From an uncultured Flavihumibacter sp. (GTDB lineage: Bacteria; Bacteroidota; Bacteroidia; Chitinophagales; Chitinophagaceae): DNA of 64,000 bases. Positions 26,445 through 35,724 of this stretch are shown one piece after another (within the stretch, counting starts at the first letter, position 1; each line of letters starts with the position of its first letter). The DNA is taken from positions 1 through 64,000 of the forward strand of contig CABHOW010000167.1 of NCBI GenBank assembly GCA_902168225.1, in the 5' to 3' direction. The notes beneath the pieces are model-generated. The model ran no database searches, was not told where the DNA came from, and worked only from the letters and a program-made list of their open reading frames with translations. Position numbers and translations under genes: made by a program.

Positions 26445-27107
26445 ATGAAATACAGAATTTTCATTTTGTTTCTTGTTACAGCTATTGTATCAGGATGCAG
26501 TACTGCTTATAATTTGTCGTATAATGATTACGACCAAACTGTGGATTTCAGCAGATACAAGACATTTTCCTGGATTCCCCATTCCGATAATGATAATACT
26601 CCTTATCATAATCAGATTATTTTCAATAATACCATCAATTATTTTTCACATGAACTGGCGGCAAGGGGTATGACTTTAGATAATGACAATCCGGATGTGC
26701 TCTTTGAACTCAAAGTAACAGAAAGTAAAAAAAGCAGAACCGAACAGGTCCGCACAACTGTTCCGACCTATAATTACAATAATTCGTATCAGTACCGGGC
26801 TATCTCACCTTATAACCCCTATTATAATGTTAACCCCAGGGCTTATTATTATAACAGGCCATTAAATTACAATTATAACAGTTATACATACGGCTATACT
26901 ACCAAAACGGTGGAATATATCCGGGGAGCTATAACTGTAAATGTAATTGACAGGAAGCAGAATAAGTTTATTTATACTGCCACAGTGGAAGCCGATTTAT
27001 ACGACCCTTCCACTTTGCAAAGGGAATTGCATCCTGCCGTACATACACTTTTGGAGAATTATCCGGTAAAGCCCCCTGCACCGGCAAAAAAGCAAAGCAG
27101 GAGATGA
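26445..27107 (+). CDS. DUF4136 lipoprotein
   Basis: 220 aa from ATG 26445 (MKYRIFILFLVTAIVSGC, lipobox VSGC). The N-terminal half fits DUF4136 (YDQTVDFSRYKTFSWIP, ELAARGMTLDNDNPDVLFELKV). The centre is an unusually Tyr/Asn-rich stretch (NYNNSYQYRA, YNPYYNVNPRAYYYNRPLNYNYNSYTYGY), and the end (GAITVNVIDRKQNKFIYTATVEADL) closes the domain. The cell location is probably the outer membrane's periplasmic face. Function unknown. A weak hairpin (26383-26403) separates it from the pump. Confidence 0.8.
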   Translation: MKYRIFILFLVTAIVSGCSTAYNLSYNDYDQTVDFSRYKTFSWIPHSDNDNTPYHNQIIFNNTINYFSHELAARGMTLDNDNPDVLFELKVTESKKSRTEQVRTTVPTYNYNNSYQYRAISPYNPYYNVNPRAYYYNRPLNYNYNSYTYGYTTKTVEYIRGAITVNVIDRKQNKFIYTATVEADLYDPSTLQRELHPAVHTLLENYPVKPPAPAKKQSRR

Positions 27108-27202
27108 CTCTTTACTTATGATAAGTTAAGCACTGGCTGGATATTTCGTCAATTGACATGAATTTGATTTTAAAAACTAAGTATCATTTAAAACTTAAAA
27201 TT

Positions 27203-27613
27203 ATGAAACAGTTATTTGCATTTCTTGTGATGCTGTTTTCAGCATCCATGCTGTTTGCACAGGATGTAATTACCCTGCGCAGCGGCGAAACCATTAATGG
27301 TAAAGTAGCTGAAGTAGGCACAACAGAAATCCGTTATTACAAAGCTGATAATGCTGACGGGCCGGTGTATGCAGCCAGCAAGTCAGATGTGGTGCAGATT
27401 GTTTATGCCAATGGCACTAAAGATATTTTTAACACACAGGCTGCCCCCAACCAAAATGCAGTAAATCAAAATTATTCCTGGCGTTATCGCAGGGGATATT
27501 ACAGGCCGTTTGTATATCCCATCATTATACCGCATATTGATTTGGGGCATCATATTGATTTTGGGCATCACGGCTATAGCGGCCATCACGGAGGTCATGG
27601 CGGGCATCATTAA
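27203..27613 (+). CDS. Small exported protein with His/Gly-rich tail (paralogue of 42316)
   Basis: 136 aa from ATG 27203. Signal peptide (1-20, ending LFA-Q), a short beta domain (DVITLRSGETINGKVAEVG, EIRYYKADNADGPVY, VVQIVYANGTKDIF) found in many Bacteroidota exported proteins, and a C-terminal tail of His-Gly repeats (HHIDFGHH...GHHGGHGGHH) likely to bind metal. The gene at 42316 encodes an almost identical protein, and the DNA identity extends into the leader (CTTAAAATTATG), so the duplication is recent. A 74-bp repeat follows 11 bp after the stop. Confidence 0.75.
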   Translation: MKQLFAFLVMLFSASMLFAQDVITLRSGETINGKVAEVGTTEIRYYKADNADGPVYAASKSDVVQIVYANGTKDIFNTQAAPNQNAVNQNYSWRYRRGYYRPFVYPIIIPHIDLGHHIDFGHHGYSGHHGGHGGHH

Positions 27614-27624
27614 TTGTAGAAAAC

Positions 27625-27698
27625 ATGGGTCGGAGCCCTGCTTTGTTTGTCCCGTTTTAAAATGGAAAACCTTGAGGGGCAGGGTTTCCGCACCCACC
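27625..27698 (+). repeat. 74-bp structured direct repeat, copy 1
   Basis: It differs at only two positions from 41994-42067, same orientation. The ends are complementary: TGGGTCGGAGCCCTGC against GCAGGGTTTCCGCACCCA, with a small bulge, and a second short inverted repeat (GTTTTAAAA) lies inside. It contains no open reading frame of note. Candidates are a MITE-like or REP-like repeat or a small structured RNA. Confidence 0.85.
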
Positions 27699-27760
27699 AA
27701 TTGATAACTCTTTTTAAATCGGATTTAATTCAAGTATTACTTTAAAATAAAGTGATTGTA

Positions 27761-28411
27761 ATGGAGCAAACAAAATTTATACCGGCACTCAGGTTCAAAT
27801 GGCTTACGCCTTTGTACGATTTCTTTCTCGGCATTACTATGCCTGAGAAAAAAATTAAACAGGTATTGATTTCAAGTGCGGACATCTATGCAAGTGCAAA
27901 GCTCCTTGATTTTGGTTGCGGCACTGCTACATTAACTATCATGGCAAAACAATCATCGCCGGAGGCTAAAGTAACAGGCATTGATGTTGATAAAGAGATA
28001 TTGGTGAAAGCAGCAAAAAAGATAAAAGAAGAAAAGCTGGATGTTTTTTTACTTGATTATGATGGAAAACATTTGCCCTTTCAGCCTAATGCTTTTGACA
28101 GGGTCATATCCTGCCTGGTTTTTCATCACCTTGATACTGATGTAAAACAAAATATGCTGGCAGAAATATTCAGGATTTTAAATAAAGATGGACAGTTGAC
28201 TATTGCAGACTTTGGCCGCTCCAGGTCATGGATTCAAAGAACGCTTTTTAATTTGATTAGGATATTGGATGGCTTTAAATCCACACATGCAAATGCTAAA
28301 GGGCTATTACCTGAAATGATTTCGGATGCAGGGTTTGAAAATGTAGTAGTTAAAAAGCGTTTCAAAACCATGTTTGGAGAAGTTCAAATAATCGGTGCAG
28401 AAAAAATATAA
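27761..28411 (+). CDS. Class I SAM-dependent methyltransferase
   Basis: 216 aa from ATG 27761. Motif I LLDFGCGTATLTIMA (about 50-64), VTGIDVDKEIL (motif II), FDRVISCLVFHHLD and LNKDGQLTIADFGRSRS (motif IV/V region) identify a Rossmann-fold methyltransferase of the UbiE/ArsM-like class. The Cys residues needed by arsenite methyltransferases are not evident. The substrate is unknown. It is the first gene inside the segment bounded by the 74-bp repeats. Confidence 0.85.
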   Translation: MEQTKFIPALRFKWLTPLYDFFLGITMPEKKIKQVLISSADIYASAKLLDFGCGTATLTIMAKQSSPEAKVTGIDVDKEILVKAAKKIKEEKLDVFLLDYDGKHLPFQPNAFDRVISCLVFHHLDTDVKQNMLAEIFRILNKDGQLTIADFGRSRSWIQRTLFNLIRILDGFKSTHANAKGLLPEMISDAGFENVVVKKRFKTMFGEVQIIGAEKI

Positions 28412-28429
28412 ATACAAATAGATAGTATC

Positions 28430-28999
28430 ATGAAAAAGAAATTTTATTTACTGCTTTTACTAATAGCAACAGCATTTACGGCAACAGCACAGGAACAAAA
28501 GAAAGAAGAGGTTTGCTACAATCCCAATTTGGTAAAAGATACCAGCAAGAAAAGTATTAAATCCATGGCTTTTGCTGTAATCCATGGCGACAGTATAAAA
28601 ATCAATTATCATTCTCCCGGCGTTCGTAAAAGAATAATATGGGGTGGCCTTGTTCCTTATGATGAAGTATGGGTAACAGGTGCACATGATGCCACTACCC
28701 TGGAAATGCCAAAGGCATTTGTTATTAATGGTAAAGAAATACCGGCAGGTAAATATGCTTTCTTCACTATCCCTGGTGAAAAGGAATGGACGCTGATAAT
28801 AAATAAAAACTGGAAACAGCACCTTGCCGCAGAGTATGATGAAAAAGATGATATTATCAGGGTGAAAGTAAAGCCTAAGAAAAGTGAGCATACAGAGCGG
28901 TTGCAATATTTTATTGAAACAGGAAAAAGCGAAACTGGCAGGATTGCTGTAGTATGGGAAAAGATAAGAGTTGAGTTTGATTTCAGGTTCTCAAAATAA
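28430..28999 (+). CDS. Exported DUF2911 protein
   Basis: 189 aa. Signal peptide (1-20, ending ATA-Q). The body matches DUF2911: INYHSPGVRKRIIWGGLVPYDEVWVTGAHDATTLE, KEIPAGKYAFFTIPGEKEWTLIINKNWKQH. It is a common Bacteroidota exported family with no known activity. It lies 18 bp after the methyltransferase and 23 bp before the DUF2231 gene, so probably co-transcribed with the copper genes. Confidence 0.85.
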   Translation: MKKKFYLLLLLIATAFTATAQEQKKEEVCYNPNLVKDTSKKSIKSMAFAVIHGDSIKINYHSPGVRKRIIWGGLVPYDEVWVTGAHDATTLEMPKAFVINGKEIPAGKYAFFTIPGEKEWTLIINKNWKQHLAAEYDEKDDIIRVKVKPKKSEHTERLQYFIETGKSETGRIAVVWEKIRVEFDFRFSK

Positions 29000-29022
29000 T
29001 AGCAGCACTAAAGTAATTTACT

Positions 29023-29985
29023 ATGTTCAAAGACTTTCCTTCATTACATCCATTGGCAGTACATTTTCCTATTGTACTTATTTTATTGGCAGCCGCTTTA
29101 CAGGCCGTTCTGGTTTGGAAAGACCTGAAGCAGATTAAATGGGTTACACTTGTTATCATAGGCGGTGCTTTCTTTTCATCCCTTGCTGCCAGCACTATCT
29201 TTCATGCAGAGCCATCAGTGGATGCTCCCAAAGCGGCTTTGGAGATATTTGAGCAACATGAAAAATATGCTCAATTAACATTATGGATGAGTGGTATTAC
29301 ATTTTTGCTGAAAAGCATCGGTGTATTTTTCAAAATCAACCGGCGTTCATTTGAAATTATAGTGCTGATTGCCGCCATCATCGCTGCTGTTTTTTTATCC
29401 ATTGCGGGGCATCATGGAGCAAAACTTACCCATGTGGCTGGTGTGGGCCCAATGGGCAAATATTTAATGAAAGGTCATGGTGAGGGTGGAGATATGGAAG
29501 ACATGAAGGATATGGATATGAAGAATGATAGCTCCATGAAAATGACCGATACCATGCCCGGTATGAACAACATGGATAAAATGCCGGGAATGGATAACAT
29601 GAAAAAGGACTCGTCCATGAATATGAAAAGCATGAAGGACATGACCATGCCCGGTATGGATAAAAACGCAGGCATGAAAGATATGAAGGGTATGAAAGGT
29701 ATGAAAGGTATGGATAAGATGAAGGACATGAAGAATATGTCTGGCATGGATAAAATGAAAGACATGAAGGATATGAAAATGGATTCTTCCATGAACATGA
29801 AAGATATGAACAACATGCCGGGAATGGATAAGATGAAAATGGACTCATCCGGTAATATGAAAGACATGAATAACATGCCTGGTATGGACAACATGAAAAT
29901 GCCTGCAAAAAACCCGATGGACACATTGCGTTTTCCCGACAATAACCCGGCTCGTAAAAAGAATTATAAGCAGCATAAACAATAA
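29023..29985 (+). CDS. DUF2231-like membrane protein with a long Met-rich tail
   Basis: 320 aa. Residues 1-145 form four membrane helices with HPLAVHFPIVLILLAA (two His in helix 1) and SIAGHHGAKLTHVAG, matching DUF2231. Residues about 148-305 are a low-complexity tail containing roughly 45 methionines in M-x-x-M, MPGMDNM and MKDMKGM patterns, together with Lys and Asp. Met-rich stretches bind Cu(I) in CopA, CopC and PcoE-like proteins, so this is probably a membrane-tethered periplasmic copper sponge. The DNA coding for the tail is internally repetitive. It lies 11 bp before the multicopper oxidase. Confidence 0.8.
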   Translation: MFKDFPSLHPLAVHFPIVLILLAAALQAVLVWKDLKQIKWVTLVIIGGAFFSSLAASTIFHAEPSVDAPKAALEIFEQHEKYAQLTLWMSGITFLLKSIGVFFKINRRSFEIIVLIAAIIAAVFLSIAGHHGAKLTHVAGVGPMGKYLMKGHGEGGDMEDMKDMDMKNDSSMKMTDTMPGMNNMDKMPGMDNMKKDSSMNMKSMKDMTMPGMDKNAGMKDMKGMKGMKGMDKMKDMKNMSGMDKMKDMKDMKMDSSMNMKDMNNMPGMDKMKMDSSGNMKDMNNMPGMDNMKMPAKNPMDTLRFPDNNPARKKNYKQHKQ

Positions 29986-29996
29986 ATGATTTACAC

Positions 29997-32258
29997 ATGA
30001 AGAAACTGCTTTCACTTTTTTTCCTGATTCCTTTTTACACTTTTGCACAGATGAATCACTCAATGCCAGGAGCAATGGATGATGGACTTAAAAAAATAAC
30101 ATCATACAATTTTCCTTTAAAGAAAACCCAGCTTGCTCCCGGAAACATATATCAGGGTAAGAAAGTGGAGTACGACCTGTATGTAACTGATACGATGGTG
30201 AACTTTACCGGCAAACGACGTCATGCAATTGCTATTAACGGACAAATACCGGCTCCTATTCTTGAATTTACTGAAGGTGATACAGCTATTATCAGGGTAC
30301 ACAACATGATGAAGATGGAAACATCCATTCACTGGCATGGTATCTTGTTGCCTAATAAAGAAGATGGTGTTCCCTACTTAAACACATCCCCTGTTGAACC
30401 GGGCGAAACTTATACTTTCACTTTTCCACTTATTCAAAGCGGCACATACTGGTACCATTCCCACACTATGCTACAGGAGCAAAGTGGTTTGTATGGTTCT
30501 ATTGTAATACACCCTGCCCAGCCGGAGCCGCAATTGAAAGAGTATGTAGTATTATTATCCGACTGGACAGATGAAAACCCACACCAGGTATTACGTTACC
30601 TGAAACGTGGCGGTGAATGGTATGCCATTAAAAAAGGAGCATTGCAAAGCTATGGAGAAGCTATTGCAGCAGGTGCATTTAAAGATAAATTGAAACAGGA
30701 ATGGCAGCGTATGCCCGCCATGGATGTATCTGATGTTTACTACAATAAATTTTTATTGAACGGGCAGGAAACAAATGAATTTAAAGATGCAAAGCCGGGA
30801 GAAATAATCCGGCTGCGGATTATCAACGGTTCGGCTTCTACTTATTTCAACCTGCAATATGCAAACAGCTATATGCGGATAATTGCCGCTGATGGTATTA
30901 ATGTAACTCCTGTTAATGTAAATAAACTGGAAATTGCTATTGCAGAAACTTACGACATATTGATTACAGTTCCCGAAACAGGCACTGCAGAACTAAGGGC
31001 TACTTCGTGGGACGTTATGGGATATTCGTCTGCTTTCTTTGGCAACGGCCCTGTTATTAAAGCCCCGGATATTCCAAGGCTGAATTATTTTAAGATGATG
31101 CAGCAAACGGGCAGCATGAATATGAAAGGAATGGACATGGGCAATATGCCGGGTATGGACATGAAAAATATGAATATGCCCAATGATACTTCATCTCCAA
31201 AAAAGGAAATGAACATGAATAGTATGGAGGGTATGAAGATGAACGATATGGCAGGCATGGATATGAAAATGGAAATGCCGGGTGAATTTAATTACAATAT
31301 GCTCCGGTCATTACATCCAACTACGTTGGATTCCTCATTAGTACCAAGGGAAGTTAAGCTTGCACTTACCGGCAATATGCTCCGGTATGTTTGGTCGTTT
31401 GATTTTAAGACACTATCTGCTGCTGATAAAATTCTTATACGAAAGGGTGAAAGGGTAAGATTTGTATTGACCAACAATACCATGATGCGGCACCCATTGC
31501 ATTTGCACGGCCATTTCTTCCGCTTCATCAATGCACAGGGTGAATATTCGCCCATGAAACATACGTTTGATATTAAGCCAATGGAAACCGTAACTATTGA
31601 ATTTGATGCCAACGAAGAACAGGATTGGTTTTTTCATTGCCATATTTTATACCACATGATGGCCGGTATGGCCCGGATAGTAAGCTATGAAGGCAGTGAA
31701 CAAAACGAATTTGCTAAAACCGGGTACCGGAAATTGAAAAAGGAAGATAATATTCTTTATCCGTGGTATGATTTATCGGTGCATTCGCAGGGGGCATGGT
31801 TTAGTGGAAATATTTCAAACAATAAAATGGCGTTGGAATTTGAAGGCAGGGCAAGCTGGAAGGGGAACTACGAAACGGAAACGCATTTACTTCGTTACCT
31901 CGATAAAAAACAATACCTCGCCTTTTATATAGGCTATGATTATAGAAAAAATAAAACGCTGCCATTAGCAAACAAACCAAACACAAAGGATAACCGCCGG
32001 GTTTTTGATGCTGGCTTTTATTACTTATTACCTATGCTCATCCGTTCAGAATGGCGGATTGACCATACGGGCCGTTTAAGACTGCAATTGGAAAGAAGAG
32101 ATTTGCCTCTGAGCAATAATTTCTTTGTCGATTTCAGGGTAAATACTGATAAGGAATATAATGTAGCAGCAAGGTATATGATTGCAAAATCATTTTCCAT
32201 CAGCACAAATTATGACAGCGATTACAAATGGGGAATTGGATTAACATGGCACTATTGA
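29997..32258 (+). CDS. copA: CopA-like multicopper oxidase fused to a CopB-like beta-barrel domain
   Basis: 753 aa. Signal peptide (1-18). The copper-binding motifs are present: SIHWHG (about 109), YWYHSH (about 151), HPLHLHGH (about 498) and HCHILYHMMAGM (about 546), giving the type 1 and trinuclear sites of a laccase-like enzyme that oxidises Cu(I) to Cu(II). A Met-rich insertion (about 371-428, MDMGNMPGMDMKNMNMPN...) resembles the Cu(I)-binding segment of CueO. From about 588 the chain continues with beta-strands (AWFSGNISNNKMALEFEGRASWKGNYETETHLL...) similar to CopB-type outer-membrane proteins. Its location may thus be periplasmic and outer-membrane-linked. Placed between the Met-rich DUF2231 protein and the copper ATPase. 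Confidence 0.9.
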   Translation: MKKLLSLFFLIPFYTFAQMNHSMPGAMDDGLKKITSYNFPLKKTQLAPGNIYQGKKVEYDLYVTDTMVNFTGKRRHAIAINGQIPAPILEFTEGDTAIIRVHNMMKMETSIHWHGILLPNKEDGVPYLNTSPVEPGETYTFTFPLIQSGTYWYHSHTMLQEQSGLYGSIVIHPAQPEPQLKEYVVLLSDWTDENPHQVLRYLKRGGEWYAIKKGALQSYGEAIAAGAFKDKLKQEWQRMPAMDVSDVYYNKFLLNGQETNEFKDAKPGEIIRLRIINGSASTYFNLQYANSYMRIIAADGINVTPVNVNKLEIAIAETYDILITVPETGTAELRATSWDVMGYSSAFFGNGPVIKAPDIPRLNYFKMMQQTGSMNMKGMDMGNMPGMDMKNMNMPNDTSSPKKEMNMNSMEGMKMNDMAGMDMKMEMPGEFNYNMLRSLHPTTLDSSLVPREVKLALTGNMLRYVWSFDFKTLSAADKILIRKGERVRFVLTNNTMMRHPLHLHGHFFRFINAQGEYSPMKHTFDIKPMETVTIEFDANEEQDWFFHCHILYHMMAGMARIVSYEGSEQNEFAKTGYRKLKKEDNILYPWYDLSVHSQGAWFSGNISNNKMALEFEGRASWKGNYETETHLLRYLDKKQYLAFYIGYDYRKNKTLPLANKPNTKDNRRVFDAGFYYLLPMLIRSEWRIDHTGRLRLQLERRDLPLSNNFFVDFRVNTDKEYNVAARYMIAKSFSISTNYDSDYKWGIGLTWHY

Positions 32259-32285
32259 TTTCTTAAAAGCAAATAAAAATGTTTT

Positions 32286-34571
32286 ATGGAACATAATCAC
32301 AACAATCAACAACGGTACACCTGTCCCATGCATCCGGAAATCATGCAGGACAAGCCTGGTAACTGCCCCAAATGCGGAATGAATCTCGTTCCTGTTGATG
32401 CAAAAGAGAAAGAATATTCTCATTCGCAGCATCAACATACAGACCATATAAAAGAGGCTTCCTCTGTTAATGAGCAGCATGTTGCACCTGTTGTTGAAAT
32501 GCAAAATACTCAAGGGTTCCAAAAGTACACCTGTCCCATGCATCCCCAAATAATTCAGGATGGCCCTGGTAAATGCCCTTTATGTGGTATGACTTTAATC
32601 CCCCTAACCAAACCAAAAGATGGAGCAACACATTCTTCCCATTCATCAGGCATTGCAGATTTTAAAAAACGATTCTATGTAGTGCTGGTATTAACTATTC
32701 CCATTATGCTGCTATCAGAAATGATTCAGCATTGGTTGAATATCCATATCAGTTTTCCCGGTTCAAAATATATATTGCTCTTTTTATCTTCTGTTGTATT
32801 TTTTTATGGTGGCTGGCCTTTTCTAAAAGGATTGGTTGGTGAAATGAGAGCCAGGAATCCCGGTATGATGACATTGGTGGCATTTGCCATTTCAGTAGCC
32901 TATATCTACAGCGTAGCTACTGTATTGGGTTTAAATGGCATGGATTTCTTTTGGGAGTTAGCAACCCTAATTCTTATCATGTTATTAGGACACTGGATAG
33001 AAATGAAATCTGTTGCCGGTGCATCAAGGGAACTGGAATTATTAGTACAGTTGATGCCGGATGATGCTCATTTGGTAAATGGTGATATAATAACTGATGT
33101 AAAAACAGAATCGCTGAAAGAAAATGATGTCATTCTTATCAAGCCCGGTGAGAAGGTTGCTGCGGATGGCGTTATCGTAGATGGTGAAAGTTACCTTAAT
33201 GAATCCATGCTCACCGGCGAATCAAAACCGGTGGAGAAAACAAAAGGTGATAAAGTGATAGCAGGTGCTATCAATGGTAACGGTGCAATAAAGGTTGCTG
33301 TATCACACGGCGCAAAGGACTCCTACTTATCACAGGTTATAAAGCTGGTACAGGATGCACAAAAATCAAAGTCCAAAACACAATTAATTGCAGACAGAGC
33401 AGCAAGATGGCTAACGCTGATTGCGATTGTTGCAGGCATCACTACATTTCTCGTATGGTATTTATCAGGAAAAGATTTAGCGTTTTCTATTGAGCGGATG
33501 GTAACCGTAATTGTTATTTGCTGTCCCCATGCGTTGGGATTAGCCGTACCATTAGTAGTTGCAAAATCAACCGCCTTGTCTGCCAAACATGGTTTACTGA
33601 TAAAGAACAGAACTGCCTTTGAAAATGCAAGAAAGATAACAACGCTGGTGTTTGATAAAACAGGAACATTAACAGTTGGGAAATTTCAGGTAGTACGGTA
33701 TGTAACGCATAATGATAAATATACACAGGAACAGGTGCTCCAATACGCAGCGGCACTCGAACAGAATTCAGAACATCCGATTGCAACGGGCATAACAGCC
33801 AAAGCAAAAGAATTGAATCTTGAACTTCCTGCAGTTATCGGTTTTGAAGCCATCACGGGAAAAGGTATAACCGGAGTTATTGACCGAAAAGATGTAATGG
33901 TGGTTAGCCCCGGATATTTAAAAGAAAAATTTTCATTCCTTACAAAGGAAGATATGGTTAAGTCGGAAGAGACTCTTGTATTTGTATTAATTGATGATGA
34001 TATTGCTGGCTCCATTGCTTTGGCTGATGAAATAAGACCCGAATCCGCAGAGGCTATTAAAACATTGCATGAAAATAACATCAAGGTAATCTTATTAACA
34101 GGTGACAATGCAACTGTGGCCAAAGGGGTAAGTGATAGATTGGGTATGGATAGTTTTTTTGCCGAAGTATTACCACATCAGAAGTTAGAAAAAATAAAAG
34201 AATTGCAAAGCAAGGGTGAATTTGTAGCTATGACAGGCGACGGAGTAAATGATGCACCGGCTTTGGCTCAGGCTAATGTAGGCATAGCAGTTGGTTCAGG
34301 TTCTGATATCGCCGCCGAAACAGCAGGGATTGTATTGGTAAACAGTAATCCCAAAGATGTTGTTTCATTGATTCAGTTTGGTAAAGCCACGTACAGAAAG
34401 ATGATTCAAAATTTGATTTGGGCAACGGGATATAATGTAGTGGCTTTACCATTGGCGGCAGGTGTATTGTACAAAACGGGAATCCTGTTAAGCCCCGCTG
34501 CCGGTGCTGTATTAATGAGTGTAAGCACAGTGGTAGTGGCAATTAATGCAAGTCTGCTGAAAGTAAAATAA
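32286..34571 (+). CDS. copB: Copper P1B-ATPase of the CPH (CopB) type with two HMBD units
   Basis: 761 aa. The cytoplasmic N-terminus has HMBD units at about 11-36 and 80-105 with a His-rich link (SHSQHQHTDH). Core motifs: TGES (actuator), CPH at about 412 (CCPHALGLAVPL) in the transport helix, DKTGTLT (phosphorylated Asp about 457), SEHPIA (nucleotide-binding) and GDGVNDAPAL (about 651). CPH instead of CPC places it in the P1B-3 group that exports Cu(II)/Cu(I)/Ag(I). Together with the multicopper oxidase it would clear cytoplasmic copper and detoxify it outside. Confidence 0.93.
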   Translation: MEHNHNNQQRYTCPMHPEIMQDKPGNCPKCGMNLVPVDAKEKEYSHSQHQHTDHIKEASSVNEQHVAPVVEMQNTQGFQKYTCPMHPQIIQDGPGKCPLCGMTLIPLTKPKDGATHSSHSSGIADFKKRFYVVLVLTIPIMLLSEMIQHWLNIHISFPGSKYILLFLSSVVFFYGGWPFLKGLVGEMRARNPGMMTLVAFAISVAYIYSVATVLGLNGMDFFWELATLILIMLLGHWIEMKSVAGASRELELLVQLMPDDAHLVNGDIITDVKTESLKENDVILIKPGEKVAADGVIVDGESYLNESMLTGESKPVEKTKGDKVIAGAINGNGAIKVAVSHGAKDSYLSQVIKLVQDAQKSKSKTQLIADRAARWLTLIAIVAGITTFLVWYLSGKDLAFSIERMVTVIVICCPHALGLAVPLVVAKSTALSAKHGLLIKNRTAFENARKITTLVFDKTGTLTVGKFQVVRYVTHNDKYTQEQVLQYAAALEQNSEHPIATGITAKAKELNLELPAVIGFEAITGKGITGVIDRKDVMVVSPGYLKEKFSFLTKEDMVKSEETLVFVLIDDDIAGSIALADEIRPESAEAIKTLHENNIKVILLTGDNATVAKGVSDRLGMDSFFAEVLPHQKLEKIKELQSKGEFVAMTGDGVNDAPALAQANVGIAVGSGSDIAAETAGIVLVNSNPKDVVSLIQFGKATYRKMIQNLIWATGYNVVALPLAAGVLYKTGILLSPAAGAVLMSVSTVVVAINASLLKVK

Positions 34572-34590
34572 ACCAACAAGCTACATTGTT

Positions 34591-35376
34591 ATGGCAAAAA
34601 GCAAACACTACTACATCCGTAAAACACACCGCTGGCTGGGTGTTATTTTGGGCATCCAATTTTTATTATGGACAATTGGCGGCCTGTATTTCAGTTGGAG
34701 CAATATGGATGAAGTGCATGGAGATTTTCAAAAGAAAAATGCACCGCTATTGTCATCTCATATTTCTCTGGTTAGCCCTACCGTAGTGCTGGATACTATC
34801 AGGAAAGTTCATCAGATTGATTCAATTGTTTCCATTCAGTTAATAGAAATTTTGGGCAAGCCATTTTACCAGGTTCGTTGTATCAGTGCTATCCACAACG
34901 AAACAAATCATGAACATGATATGCAGGCAATGAATCATCTTGCCAATGCCGAAACCGGTCAGCTTCGTAGTCCGTTAACAAAAGAGGAAGCAGTTGAAGT
35001 AGCCAAAATGAGATTTAATGGTGAGCCAAAAGTAAAATCAATTGAATACTTAACCGGCACAAATGGTCATCATGAATATCGGGAAAGCCCTTTGCCTGCT
35101 TATGCCATTACATTTGAGCATCCTTCAAAAACGACGGTTTACGTTGCCAGTGAATTAGGAACCGTTCAAAAATTCAGGAACAATAAATGGAGAATATTTG
35201 ATTTCTTATGGATGATGCATACCATGGATTATGAAAGCAGAGACCATATTGGTAATTGGTTGCTTCGGGCATTTTCAATATTTGGCCTGGTAACGGTGCT
35301 GAGTGGATTTGCTTTGTTCTTTGTGAGTGCAAAGAGGAATAAGAAAAAAGCCACAAATTTCCCATCTGTGAATTAG
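34591..35376 (+). CDS. PepSY-domain membrane protein
   Basis: 261 aa. Two membrane helices (about 15-32 after KTHRWLGVILGIQFLLW, and 225-247) flank a periplasmic region with PepSY-like repeats (LTKEEAVEVAKMRFNGEPKVKSIEYL; PAYAITFEHPSKTTVYVASELGTVQKF). A short His-rich stretch (NETNHEHDMQAMNH) lies between them. Related PepSY proteins occur with iron or copper uptake and redox systems. It begins 19 bp after the ATPase and is the last gene of that copper operon. Confidence 0.78.
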   Translation: MAKSKHYYIRKTHRWLGVILGIQFLLWTIGGLYFSWSNMDEVHGDFQKKNAPLLSSHISLVSPTVVLDTIRKVHQIDSIVSIQLIEILGKPFYQVRCISAIHNETNHEHDMQAMNHLANAETGQLRSPLTKEEAVEVAKMRFNGEPKVKSIEYLTGTNGHHEYRESPLPAYAITFEHPSKTTVYVASELGTVQKFRNNKWRIFDFLWMMHTMDYESRDHIGNWLLRAFSIFGLVTVLSGFALFFVSAKRNKKKATNFPSVN

Positions 35377-35489
35377 TACGGATGCAGATTGTGTTCGCTT
35401 TATTTAATTTGAGACGAAAAAAACTTACAATTATTAAAGCTTATTTTATACTGGGATTGAATATTCAGGTTCTTGTATCTATTTAGAAT

Positions 35490-35648
35490 ATGAAAAAAAG
35501 CAGTAAGCAACAAAAAGCTAAAGCTAAAGGCAAAACGTTAACTCAAAAGATTCTCAGATATATCTTTTGGGGGTGTCTTGGTCTCTTGGTACTTGCTATT
35601 TTTATTCTGATTATACTTTTGCAACACATGCATATTGAAAAGAAATGA
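35490..35648 (+). CDS. Small basic single-helix membrane protein (52 aa)
   Basis: 52 aa, ATG 35490 to TGA 35646-35648. A Lys-rich N-terminus (KKSSKQQKAKAKGKT) precedes one membrane helix (YIFWGCLGLLVLAIFILIILL). The composition and the length resemble another small protein at 36199, also basic then one helix. I do not recognise a family. It is the only coding signal in the 420-bp gap before the next module. Confidence 0.45.
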   Translation: MKKSSKQQKAKAKGKTLTQKILRYIFWGCLGLLVLAIFILIILLQHMHIEKK

Positions 35649-35724
35649 AACCATAGTTGGTGATAATGGGCCTCTTGTAAATATTTAAGCATAAAACCGG
35701 GCATAAGAGGGTTTAACCGGGCGA

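Noticed and set aside
27761-28411. Arsenite methyltransferase (ArsM)
   Set aside because: The conserved Cys residues of ArsM are not evident, so only a general class I methyltransferase call is made.
29426-29998. Long Ser/Cys/Tyr-rich and Met/Phe-rich open frames on the minus strand
   Set aside because: They are the antisense shadow of the repetitive Met-rich tail of the DUF2231 protein.
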